DNA from: Pestalotiopsis fici W106-1
Taxonomy: Eukaryota > Ascomycota > Sordariomycetes > Amphisphaeriales > Sporocadaceae
Reading direction: 5' to 3'
Assembly: GCF_000516985.1 (NCBI RefSeq)
Contig: NW_006917091.1
Span: 2,011,498-2,075,497, forward strand
DNA length: 64,000 nt
Below the pieces are notes generated by a model. That model made no database searches, was not told the origin of the DNA, and saw only the letters and a list, made by a program, of their open reading frames with translations. Position numbers and translations under genes: made by a program. Shown in pieces: positions 1 to 10,869 of this stretch (positions within the stretch are counted from its first letter, which is position 1; each line of letters opens with the position of its first letter).

Positions 1-60
1 ACGACACACACACACACACACACACAACACAAACAAAAAAAAAAAAAAAAAAAAAAAAAG
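1..60. repeat. (AC)n microsatellite followed by a poly-A run
   Basis: An AC dinucleotide run occupies roughly positions 5-26 and is followed by an A-rich tract with about 20 consecutive A (40-59). This is simple-sequence DNA with no coding potential. Its position at the window edge may reflect the original contig, but nothing marks it as a telomere. Confidence 0.9.
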
Positions 61-534
61 GAACGGAAAGAAAACAGGACAAAAGACGAGCTGCTTTACT
101 GTTGCCGAACCTGGAATTTGTGCAAGTAGCTGTCCCCCTCTCATATACATGGCGCAATGCACTTCCAAGCCTCGTGTGGCCAGGAATCTCTCAAGTCCCG
201 GAAGTAACAGGTTGCATAGTTTGACAAGACAATCCCAGCCTGGAAACTGTTTCTGTATGGAGCATACAAGAAAGGTTGTACACTAGTGTTGCACTCCAAA
301 GAATGCCGCACGGCCTTTCAATGGTACTCATAATTTCAAAAAACTGCTCAAATCTGACACTTTCGGTCTTGTAGACAATGCCAGACGTTTCTTTCCTGAT
401 GGACTAGAAAGCACCAATCTGTAGCGTGGGTCGAGTCAACGAAAGTTGGAATTTTTCGGAGTGCGCATTTTGTCAAGAGTATGCGAGCACAATCCAGTAA
501 TGGAGGCGCTCCGTCTATGATCCTTCGGTTCCTC
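61..534. other. 3' flank, no gene seen
   Basis: This spacer lies downstream of the minus-strand gene ending at 535 and probably includes its 3' UTR. The only open frame here (348-764, -) overlaps that gene in another frame and is a shadow. I see no RNA gene or repeat. Confidence 0.6.
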
Positions 535-2279
535 CTAGAAGTCCCAGTTGAACCCCCCTGACTTGGCCGCATTCTTTCTCGTTGGGAGTGTCTTGGATGG
601 CTCCTCCTCGTCGCCACCAAAGAGCCAGTCTCTGTTGGTTCCTCGGGAGCCGCCCATGCCATCGCCACCGATGTGGATGCCACGCTCGTTGTCTGTTGAC
701 TTGGGCTTGACCGGCTTGTTTTCCTTTTGCGCAGGCGACTGGTCATATGAAGACCAGTTTGCATCCATCATCTTCACAGCCTTCTGTCGGTCTTGACCCA
801 CGTGCTTGCTTGAGGGCTCCTTTGCTGGGGAGTCGTCGGTCATGGAAAATTGAGACTGAAAAGTTTTGCCGCGGCTCTTGAGGTTGGTGATGTTGCCGAG
901 GGCATGCTGATCTGCGTCAACGGCGTCGTCATCACCATCCGCCGGCGCTTCTCCGCTATATACATTATTCTTGTACAAGCCGAGTCCGTTGTTGTGGGTA
1001 GCACCGCGTGGGCGGCCTGCACGAGGCTCTCCTTGAGGCACGCCATCGTCGACGAACTCAAAGTGCGGCTCGGCGTCGCGGCGGGGCTTGTTGTTTGCTG
1101 GCTTTCGAACACTCTCCTGCACATTCTCGTCGCCTGGGTTCCCCCAGTGGCGCACATCTTGGTGGCTCTTCTGCAACGCCTTGCCTGGCCGGGCCTTGGC
1201 CGGAGTGGTGAAATCCTCAAAATTCCACTGGCTGGTGTGTTTTGTCTTGAGAGGCGTTGCCTCACCAGGCTGGGGCGCGTCTTGCGGCTCAGAGCCATCG
1301 GCGAAATCGAAGTGGTTGTACTTCTTTGGGTTTGGGCGGTAAAAACGATCTGGTGACTTGCCCTCGTCGGTTGACTCGGGCTCTTCGGGGACTTCGCCCT
1401 CGGTGTCGAATAAACGGTTCGCCTGAAAGTTCTTACCAGCGCCAATCTTTGGGGCGATAGCAGAGCCCGGCCGACCGCGTCCAGCACTGGGGGAACCAGG
1501 AGCATCGACAGGCTCGTCACCGAGAATCTCGGCAAAGTCGCGTTGCCTAGGCCGCGGTCCGCCTCTAGGAGAGATGACGGAGACAGGATTATGCTGCTCG
1601 ACCTCCTCGCGGGGCGCAAACAGGGCGAGGGAGGCATGGGGGTCGCGCAGAGCATTGTTGGAGTTGCCGCGACCGCGTGCAGTAGATGAATTCTCGGCGG
1701 CGGGTAAATCGCCAGAGGCCTTCAGAGACGAAGCGATGAGCTTGATCTGGTCCTTGGCATCGCGAATGGGCCAATTGCGGCCAGTCTTGCCAATGATATC
1801 GAGCTGTTTCAAGAGCGAGCCCTGGTCCCAGCTCTGACGGATTTGCTGGAGTTTGCCCTCGGGATTGAAGGTGACAATGTGTGTCTGCGGTTTCACCCAA
1901 AAGACCTGATTAGCCACGAGCGCAATGGGAGAGGTGTAGGTTCAGTATGTGTAGCGAGCTATAGACGTACCACGGGCAAATAGACGGTGCGGTCGGCGAG
2001 GAAGTTGTCATCCATGCCGGGTAGGTAGGCCGCGCCGCTAGTGACGAACTCGAGGATGGTGTCGACCTCGATGGCGACAGCATTCTGACCCTCTATGACA
2101 GTAAGATACTCCTCTTGCTTCTTCTTTACCTGGTTGCGCAGAGAAGTCAAGTGGTTGATGATGTCGGTAGAGCCGCGGTAGCTTGTGGTGGTGGTGACAT
2201 AGTGCAGAGCGGCATCGTTGGCCAATAGGGAAGAGTCGGGCGCGGCGAGGAACTGCTTGTAAACAGCTTGCAAAGCCAT
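535..2279 (-). CDS. NTF2-like-fold protein with a disordered motif-repeat tail
   Basis: Two exons, 2279-1971 and 1905-535, joined across a 65-bp intron (donor GTACGT, branch CTGAAC, acceptor CAG), give 559 aa. The first ~165 residues look like a small cone-shaped NTF2-like domain: helical start MALQAVYKQFL, then strands including TVYLPVVFWVKPQTHIVTF across the splice, ending in a helix with IRDAKDQIKLI. The remaining ~390 residues are polar and disordered, with repeated short aromatic-acidic motifs: HFDFADGSEP, QWNFEDFTTP, HFEFVDDGVP, QFSMTDDSP, DWLFGGDEEE, and FNWDF at the very C-terminus. I recognise a fungal family of this architecture but know no assigned function. The NTF2 fold suggests binding of a protein or small ligand, and the tail suggests repeated docking sites; both are inference. 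The gene model is firm and the fold call moderate. Confidence 0.8.
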
Positions 2280-4760
2280 GACTGCCAGCCAGGAGAAGAT
2301 ATCCCAGGAATCAATTCGGCCAGGCTGTGTCGCACAACGACGGATAGAAGATTGTCCGGTGCTTGGACGGAAGCCTGTTGGAGAAAATGTATAATCCAGA
2401 CCAGAGGTCTATCACTTTCTCTTCCTGTGCGTAGGTGCAACTGTGTGTATGTGTGTCTCCTTCTCGGTGAGATCACACAATGAGTATGTAGTGTGCTACT
2501 GGCGCAAAGCTTGTTTAAGCTTTTAGAGTTGGCTGGCGCGTGAACAGTGGTCTGTCCGAGATGTAGACGGAGTTGCGTGGCACCAGGCTCGAGAGTCTTT
2601 GCATCGGTCGATTGGGCGTGTGGTCAGCGGAGCGTCCCAAGAAGTTCACAGAGTGAAGTATCTGGGCAGGTATGACAGCAGGAATGAGGGGGACTGAGAG
2701 GGCGGGAGAAAAACAAAAATGCTGCACTGATTGGTTGCAGTTGTGGAAACAAAATTTAAAGAGACAGTCAGAATGGCTTGGGGAAAAGGGCAGAAAAAGG
2801 AAGGAAATTGAGAGAGAAGGTGAGAAGTCATTTGGAAGAAGAAAAGTTCGAGAATTAAGAAAACAAACAACAAGGTTCAAGGGTTGCCTCTGTCTGCCGC
2901 CGCATCCAGTGATGCAGGTAAGGTAGGTAGGTACCTACATTAAGGTACATACTGCCCAGCCTGCATACCTACCACGCTACCTACATACTCCAGCGACTGG
3001 GCCTCCCAGACCCTTCAAGTTGACATGCATCCTTATGGATACTCAGGTACGGAGTCAGTACTGTACCTACATTGGTAGAGAGACGTGCCGGCAGCTAGAG
3101 GTAAGTACATAATTACATGACCTAGACATGCAAGTAAATACATCAAACTCAAGTGCTGCTATTATTTCGCAGTCTGTCGCGCAAGTCTACATAGTAGTGT
3201 ACTGTACGTCCTATGCTAATAAATACTTGATCCATGTCATCCCGATCAATCCTGGTAACCGTTGACCAACAGATTATTAGTCTATCAAGGTGCGTACCTA
3301 CATACGAGGAAGGAGAAAATGCGCATGCATGGTTGCATATCTTTACTTCGAATGCACATGTATAGCAGACATATTGCTCTCGAGTTTAGGCTGTTGTTGT
3401 TGTTGTTGTTGTTTTTTTCTTTTTCCTTCTCCCATCTCTTGTCTTCTTCTGTTCGTGTCTTCTTATAATACAAAGGTGTACATATTTACTTCATGCTATA
3501 CGTATGTACATCATCAATAATCCAGGACCATTGGACCCATCACACCAAACCCTAGATACATAGTGCATATATAGCACGAGAGGAAGAAAGTCTACCACTA
3601 AATAAATGGCCCAGGCAGATGATTTCGGGGACATCTCCAAATCAAGGTGAGACAAGGATGGATGCTGGCCGAAAGCTGAGACCATTCAACGCTGCCTTCC
3701 TACCATAGTGCCATTAGGCATACAGAATGTTGACAACAGCTTATCCACTATACATATGTAGTACTGCGAACATACATACCCACTAGTCAATTCCCAACAT
3801 CCATTACACTAGTTTTGAAATCGTATAAATAGCAGGTGCTCTGACTATTATGACTTTCTTTATCCTCAAGTCAGACGATGATGTGCCAAAAAAAAGAAAG
3901 AAAAAAAAAAGAGAGAGGAAAAAGACGACTACGACAACGACGCGCCGTGAGACGCGACTCCCAGACCCAATCCGAAGAAGCTACCCGTATACGTACCTAG
4001 ATACGCTAGTAAGTGCTGCGGGGGATGCATCAATGCATGAACTGCAAGCAGTATTCCAGCCGCTACCCCACCATTATCTTTTGTACCTACATACATTGCT
4101 GAAAGAAATGCGGGCATCGAACAAAAATAAAAACAACCACAACCACTATTACTATTACTATCACCACGTATCCATCCATAGATATACCCCCACTTCATCT
4201 GAATCAGAACGCAGACTACCTAAGTACACAATATTCAGAATGTCAGAGCACTCTGTACTACACCTGGGCCCAATAGTCTGAGGAAAGACGGTTGACCTTG
4301 AAATTGATAAGGCCACTCAACTTGATCCTGACAGCTTTAGTGGATGTTTGGCCGCCGACAAGAACCCCGCGAGTCCCGTGCGGCCCTGGCCAAGCGTCAG
4401 ATCGTCGAGGCCTGGCTGTTTCATCAATTACATGGTTCTTGAAAACGGTTTAGCCCGGAGACACCTACACACATTCAGTTCCAAGCTAGCTAGGTCATCA
4501 TCGCAATATTCTCACTGGATTCATCCTGCTCTGTCTTTATCCCACTAGACAAATATCTACACAGTAGGTGGATAGTAATTTTGGCCCGGCCTGGGCGAGA
4601 AGACGCTTCGGCGGCCCTGATGTTTGACGATAGTACATGGTATCCTATTCTGACAATTTCGCCAGTCGGCGAGGTAGAAAGTAGCGTTAGCAGTATATAT
4701 CGGTACCCCTTGCACATGTAGCTGACACGGAACAGACACGCATTTCTCGCCCGCCTTCTA
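2280..4760. other. Intergenic, microsatellite-rich, no gene seen
   Basis: Mixed low-complexity spacer upstream of the NTF2-like gene. It holds a TACC/GGTA palindromic cluster near 2919-2942, a (GTT)n run near 3392-3412, A-rich stretches near 3890-3912, and ACC/CTACTATTACT-type repeats near 4136-4165. Open frames here are short, low-complexity and unlike proteins. I see no tRNA-like arms. Confidence 0.6.
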
Positions 4761-7246
4761 TCATCTTGACCAGATCACCCAATCTCCCAGGCTAGACGGC
4801 GCCGCAGGAACTCGAGGGTCGTCATCATTGTATGAAGTACGACCGGTAAGTACCCTAGGATCCTCTTCGTAGACAATTAGTCTTCCGCCCTGCCGTCTTG
4901 TCAATTCCTCAACTTGCTCGTGATCCCTATACATCATCGATTGTTCGTGGTATCTCGGTTCAACACTTGCATAGCGCCCCAAAGAAGGCGGCTCCCACCT
5001 CGGCGGTCTTTCGATGTAGTAGTCAGTCCCACGTAAGTCACGGGCAAGCACCCTCTCGCATATTCGCCGTGCATAACCACGGTGCTTGGGCTTATATCGA
5101 TCTCAAGTATGTGTTAGACCGAGGGGCAGATCCGAGTTAAGCATTCGGTCCTTTTGATCTGTTGAGTTATTCTGTTTATCTAGCCCAAGCTCCAAGTTCG
5201 CAAAAAGATCGTTGTCGGAATCTTGCATTGAAGTTGTAGACTCATATTGACTTGGACGGGCAGCGGGAGAAGGCCCAGTCGAGACCTTGGAAAGTCCATC
5301 GAGTAAGCATAAATGGTGCGGAATTGCTTCTGGATTTATTCCATTCCCTTGAGCTCTTTCCTTGCTGATATTGCTCTTCACAGTCTTCAAGTTGGAGAGA
5401 CTGGCAACTTCCAGGATGAATCCATGTCCGTAATCCAATCCAACAAAGGCGGGCCCGTATGTTGTGGAGGGCCCAAGTGTTTTTTGCTGAAAATGATTCA
5501 CCAATTGGGAGAGGGAAAATGTGATGCATTCATTTTCGGTCATCTCGGTGTGATCGAGCCCAAGGCGACATGCTTTGCATATCAAGCCATTAAATTGCGG
5601 ATTCGGCGTATCTGCTTGTGGTTGGACAGGCCATCAATAGACATCACGAGGGGAGGGCTCTCCATAAACCGTGGCCTGTAAGTATTCACCAAATGGAAGA
5701 GGAATACATAGACTCGGATACAGTTAGGAGCCCTGCCACCCCAGCCATGATCAGCCAAGTGTCGCCAGATATCTGAACCATTTCTCAAGTTGTGCTCGCG
5801 CAGCGTTGGCGTTGGACTCGGCCCATTGTGTCGAGTAGCTCGCGAGCCTAATGGTCTGTTGAGGAAGATTGGGATTTCCACCATGTACGTCGACTGCTGG
5901 TGGCCGTGGGAGGACGTTTTGAAAGCTCTTTCGAACCTCGGGTCCATCCCTCGTGACCAAGGCCGTCGTCTGCAGGCCTGTTGGCAGTGCTCGACGGCAG
6001 CGCAGCAGGTTGATTTTGCTCGGCCACATTGGCGCCAATTAATGCCCGTCTTCGTTTGCAATCTTCTCCATTGGCGCCCTTTGTACCATTCATTTGCTTA
6101 GAGCTCGGGCTGGGGTTGAGTGTCTGTGGAATGGCTGAAAATTGCGCATCCGTAGTTGGTGTAAACCGCCATCGCTTTCCCATTCCCAGCGTGATATCTT
6201 GAAAACAGCAGTTATTATTTGACACGTAAGACTGTTTATTTCCAGGTAATGTTTCGCGTTTCAAGTCTTGGACATGCTTGGAAAGTGCTTCTTGTAATCG
6301 AGCTAGGCGTCCGTGAACGAGCTCTTGCTAATACGGTAGCAGAGCAAGCTTGCAAACCATCTGTAACAGAAACAAATGGCAAAGTAGAGAAGACGATACA
6401 GACAATGACAGCAGCATGTCTTCGTCCCGGAGTCTGTTTGTGCCTGAAGTGCTACCAGGAAAGGGAGGCCTCAGTGTAGCCACCATCATTGTTTTTGTGT
6501 TGAGACAATTCCCACATGACCTGATGGCAGAAGGCCAAAGTAACGTTCCTGCTTCATTACCCTGGCTGGGTTTTGAACCGAGACGAGTCAGTCACTTTTT
6601 GATCTTCTCGTGCTTTCTTACTACGAAACTAGCAGTGTGTCCAGTGCAACAGTCGTCACATGTCAAGTTCGGTTTTGTCAACCAGTGCTGCGGGCATGTT
6701 GAGGCAATATCGGCCCCCTCGATGCTCGATAGATTTCATCTGTTAGTAAAGGCAAGAGACGACCATTGATGACTGGCAGCTGAGGGTGTGGTTGTAGTGC
6801 AAAGGCGGGATCCAGGGAGGATCGGAATATCTTATTGACGAGCAATATTGTGGCAGTTTAGGTTTTGCAGCGCCATATATATATCTTCCCATGTCCTAAG
6901 GCGGAATGAAGGCTAGGATATGCTGCCATATTTCTACCTGAAGCAAAAGCTTGTCGGCAGGCAATCGCTGTGACTCGCCAGTCCTAGAAAGCCGTTCCTC
7001 ACTCCTTTTGGCCTTCTTCGACAACTCAGCGGAAGAACAGTTCTTGAGCTCATCCATGGGGGATTTGCGTTTTCTGATACCGACGTCTCTAATCCCACAA
7101 AACCCCCCAGACTTCGAATCGGCATATGCTGATGATACATGATCACTGTTACAAATCATATCGGCAGCAAAAGTATCGTAGCTTTCTGAAGATGCGGGCA
7201 TGAGCACATCTGTATCGGAGCTCTCGTCAAAAATGGTGGCATCTTT
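4761..7246 (-). pseudogene. Decayed F-box-family protein gene
   Basis: Reading right to left, segments of one fungal F-box protein family appear in order but in changing frames. First comes an acidic start (7240-7200, DATIFDESSDTDV), then KRKSPMDELKN, then an F-box core LLLQVEIWQHILAFIPP ending at a stop (6900). Next is a block around 6710-6670 reading MPAALVDKTELDM, where a TGA sits at the place I expect tryptophan (KTELDMW). Then comes a frame-shifted RSCGNCL block near 6510-6490. A zinc-finger-like CKACRLG...LVNHF segment (5585-5480) and a basic, acidic C-terminus to 4761 follow. Several breaks do not look like introns: they lack donor and acceptor pairs in the right phase. The family assignment rests on remembered motifs. 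An alternative is a heavily spliced functional gene. Confidence 0.5.
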
Positions 7247-8825
7247 CTATTCTGCAAGGCGTGCCATGCTGTTGGCAGGTGAATCTTTCATTCCCGGGAA
7301 CTGGATTGGATCCACTCCGATCTCACCTCGAGGCTCTTCATGACTGCTATGGATACGCGGAAGGCCGGCTCATGGGCCCAAAGAAGAAGAAGAAGAAGAA
7401 AGAAAGAAACTGGGCAAATTCTACCTCTGGGAAGTGAATCAGCCTCGCGCCACACTTGTCAAAAAACAGGTCTGTTACTCGTCATGCAAGTATGGGCTCG
7501 TAATTTGTAGTCTCTCGTTGAGTACGTTGCTGGGCTGAGCACTTGCAAGTAGCGAGATGTCTAGACGTGTTGATGGATGGGGGATGTCACCGCTTTTCCT
7601 CCGAGAAGAGTGCTTCCTTTTAGCAAGAGACTTGTGTAAGAGGATTGTACCAAATTTTTATGGCAGTGGCCCTGGGTGATTTAAGAGTCTGCAGAAGGGA
7701 AAAGGTTGTGTCTGGTCCAGAAATTCTGTCGGGTGTAAGTCGACAAGTGGAGTGTTGTGGCTGGACTCGCCTAGCCACCATGATCATACCTTAATGTAGT
7801 CCTTCGATGAAAAGACCTCCAGGAAAGAATGCCCCAGGGCGTATACAAAGATCACAGTCTTTCAAGAATAATGGCGGCTGTACAATCCGTTCGATGAATG
7901 GAGCTGTCGCGTGTCAAAAAGAGCACGAGGTTATCAGGATTGGATTTTGTCGCGCCCGTTGCTTCGCTCCACGCGTGGAAGGTACACAGGTAGTCAGTCC
8001 ATCAGACTGATCTTGGAACATCAAGCGGAGTACGGAGATTGCCACGGACGAACCTATAGGTGCTCCCCAGCTGCGTTCAGCTGCATCAGCTGGGCTTTAG
8101 AGAGTTCAGACACCCAGATGCCAATTTATGCAGGTAGGTGCACAATAAGGAAACACAACCTGTAGCATGCGTGGCGGTGTATTTGAATATGGTTGTCTTG
8201 TATCTCACAGTCACGACTCGTGCTGTATTTGTGTCGATTTTAATGAAATGTGCAGGGCGGTCTGGCAGGTTCTAGTCTTCCCGTCAAAGCTGTCAACTGA
8301 TGCTCCCAATCTGAACCTGCCACCCCTGTAAAAAGAGCAGGTACCTACATGTTTGAATAAGGTGCCTAACCTTACATAACGCATAGGTAGCCTCCTTGTA
8401 GAGGTACATGCATTTCTCATTTCACCAAGCCTTGAGGTCAGTCAGTCAGTTGCCATGGTTGTTGCCCCTCCCCCGCCAAAGGGTTCTTCTCATCAGTGTC
8501 AGACCCTTCAAAGAGCCCAGTCAAATTTCAGGCTGCTACTATTGTCGCAAAATACACTGCATGATTGATTAGGTAGGTACACTACATACATACTTCAACA
8601 CACCACTACCTCTTAAAAGGCCCCGACTCTTCTAGAGCCACGCAAAAACGCGCCTCTGATTTTTTTTTTTTTCGCTTGTTTTCTTTTTCCCTTCTTTCTT
8701 GCATTATCCTGCGTCTCGCCGCCCCGCAGCTGCTTCATCGTGCGTCTCGTGCATCTCAATCATCACCTTCCTCTCAGCTGACCAAGTCACCAAGACTTCT
8801 TCTTTCTGTGCATTACTCCGAAAGC
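7247..8825. other. Intergenic, leader of the RNA1 gene
   Basis: No convincing gene. A GAA-repeat (7381-7400) and GTACCTACAT words (8340, 8573-8590) are present. Positions 8660-8720 carry a T-run followed by pyrimidine-rich sequence, typical of a filamentous-fungal core promoter or leader, about 110-160 bp before the RNA1 start codon. The frames at 7807-8165 show no protein-like composition. Confidence 0.55.
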
Positions 8826-10176
8826 ATGGCTCCCCAAAAGCTTTTCACCCTCGAGGGCAAAGGCCTGAAGCTCGACACCGCTCAGGATCTGGAGGCGCAT
8901 ATTGCTGACCTTCGCGCCATGGACGATGTCGAGGAGGTCAGGTTGCTTGGAAACACGCTGGGCGTCGGTGCTTGCCAGCTTCTTGGCGAGGTCTTGTCAA
9001 CCAAGAAGTCGCTCAAGGTAAGTTATCGCCATTCATGCAACTTGTCATTCTCCTTCCCTGCTTCTGATTCTAACATTTCGGGCGTTCATATAGGTTGCAA
9101 ACCTCGCCGACATCTTCACTGGCAGATTACTGAGCGAGATCCCTGATGCCTTGTCATCCCTGCTCACGTCCATCCTCAATCTGCCCAATCTTCGAACCAT
9201 AAACCTCAACGACAACGCCTTCGGCTTGAACACCCAGGCTCCCTTGGTCGCATTTCTCGCCAGCCACGTGCCTTTGCAGCACCTTTACCTCAACAACAAC
9301 GGTCTGGGGCCTCACGCCGGTATCTTGATCGCCGACGCACTGTCTGAGCTGCACGCAAAGAAGGAGCAGGCTCGCAAGGCCGGCCAAGATGTGCCCGACC
9401 TCGAGACAGTCATCTGCGGCCGCAATCGCCTGGAAAACGGTAGCATGACCGCTTGGGCCAAGACCTTCAGCCTACACAGCAATGTCAAGGAGATCAAGAT
9501 GGTCCAGAACGGCATTCGACAAGAGGGAATTATCCATCTGCTTAGCCAGGGCTTGAACCACGCCCGCAGCCTCAGAGTCCTTGATCTTCAAGATAACACT
9601 TTTACTCGTACCGGTGCCAAGGCTCTGGCCAAGGTTGTGTCTCTTTGGTCTGAGATCCAAGAACTCGGCGTGGGTGATTCCCTTCTGGGCACCAAGGGTG
9701 GTATTGCGCTTGCTGCTGCCCTTGCCAAGGGAAAGAACCCGAAGCTTGAAATCTTGCGCCTGCAGTATAACGAGATTGCCGCACTGGGAGTAAAGGGCTT
9801 TGCGGAAGCCGCAAAAGATGGTCTGCCTGGTTTGAAGAAGATTGAGCTCAACGGAAACAAATTTGAAGAAGAAGACGAGTCTATCCTGGCTCTGCGAGCC
9901 TTGCTAGAGGATCGCAAAGAGAAATTCGGCGGAGAGGTTGTGGATGAGGACGCTTGGGGACTGGACGAATTGGATGAGCTTGAGGAAGTTGATTCAGACG
10001 AGGAGGAGGAAGAAGAAGAGGAGGAGGAGGAGGAGGAGGAGGAGGACATTGAACCCAAGGAGAGAGCCGAGAAGCTTATCAAGGAGGCGGAAGAGGCTCA
10101 AGAGGAGCCTACTGTTCAGCTCAAAGACCCCGAAGTGGATGCGTTGGCCAAGTCTCTGGAGAAAACGTCGATCTGA
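8826..10176 (+). CDS. rna1: Ran GTPase-activating protein 1 (Rna1)
   Basis: Two exons, 8826-9017 and 9094-10176 (intron GTAAGT...CTAAC...TAG, 76 bp), encode 424 aa. The protein is a ribonuclease-inhibitor-type leucine-rich repeat solenoid: successive units such as LRTINLNDNAFG, LQHLYLNNNGLG, LRVLDLQDNTFT and LEILRLQYNEIA run from about residue 30 to 330. It ends in a strongly acidic tail with about 16 consecutive glutamates, as in yeast and fission-yeast Rna1. The family stimulates GTP hydrolysis on Ran in the cytoplasm and so sets the direction of nuclear transport. A conserved catalytic-asparagine-like segment is seen in CGRNRLENGS (around residue 178). Length is slightly above the 386 aa of fission yeast, mostly from the tail. 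The ATG was chosen because it begins MAPQKLFTLEGKGLKL, the usual family start. Confidence 0.95.
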
Positions 10177-10869
10177 AGTACTCCTTCCTCAGCGATTTCC
10201 CCCCGAAAATAGCAGTCATCAATAACGAAGATCAGCCCCAGCAGAGGGGTTAGGCGGCACCACAACGATGATACCCGAGCCGCCATTCTAGATATATTTC
10301 CAATAGAAGAAGCAAGAATACAGCATTGAAATCTCAGGCCTATGTCGCAGTTGGATGGTTCCCCCACTCTTCCGCCTTTGACCTAAAAAATTGTGTCTCG
10401 GTAGAGAAGTGTCTACCACTGTTCCCTTTACATTGCCATCGCAATCTCCAAGCAACATGCGCTCGCCAGTTGATGGACTTTGCTTATAGGCATAGTCATG
10501 ATGGCATACATAAACCCATCGTCTTATCAAGCGTGAAAACCTAATGCAGTGTGGAATTGAGATTCATGTATCCCAAACAGGTCATACTTTTTTTTTTAAC
10601 ATATTGAAGTCGTGATGAGTAGCATGTGCCCATTTTTATGTACAAATGTGTTACAATGCCAGCCCGTTCGTCGCTCCAGGGCGAGTCGTGACCCTATCTC
10701 CAGGACCGAACAGAGGCTCGGCGTATACTAACACGACCACTTGTCCGTCCCGCTACTTACTCGTACAAGATGCAAGGTTCCCAACAGGAACACGAGTCTG
10801 GTTTCGTGTTCAGTGCCCAGGCGACGCCGATAGGCGCACGCCAGGCTTTCTAGTACAAGATTGTGTCTA
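10177..10869. other. Convergent 3' spacer between RNA1 and DNM1
   Basis: Both flanking genes end toward this 693-bp spacer, so it holds their 3' UTRs and poly-A signals. A T9-10 run lies near 10589. No open frame here looks coding. Confidence 0.6.

Noticed and set aside
840..1655. 271-codon minus-strand frame
   Set aside because: It overlaps the NTF2-like gene in another frame; Ser/Arg/Pro-rich composition without domain features marks it as a shadow.
9588..10082. 164-codon minus-strand frame with a long Ser run
   Set aside because: The Ser run is the complement of the Glu-coding repeat in the Rna1 tail; a shadow of a real gene.
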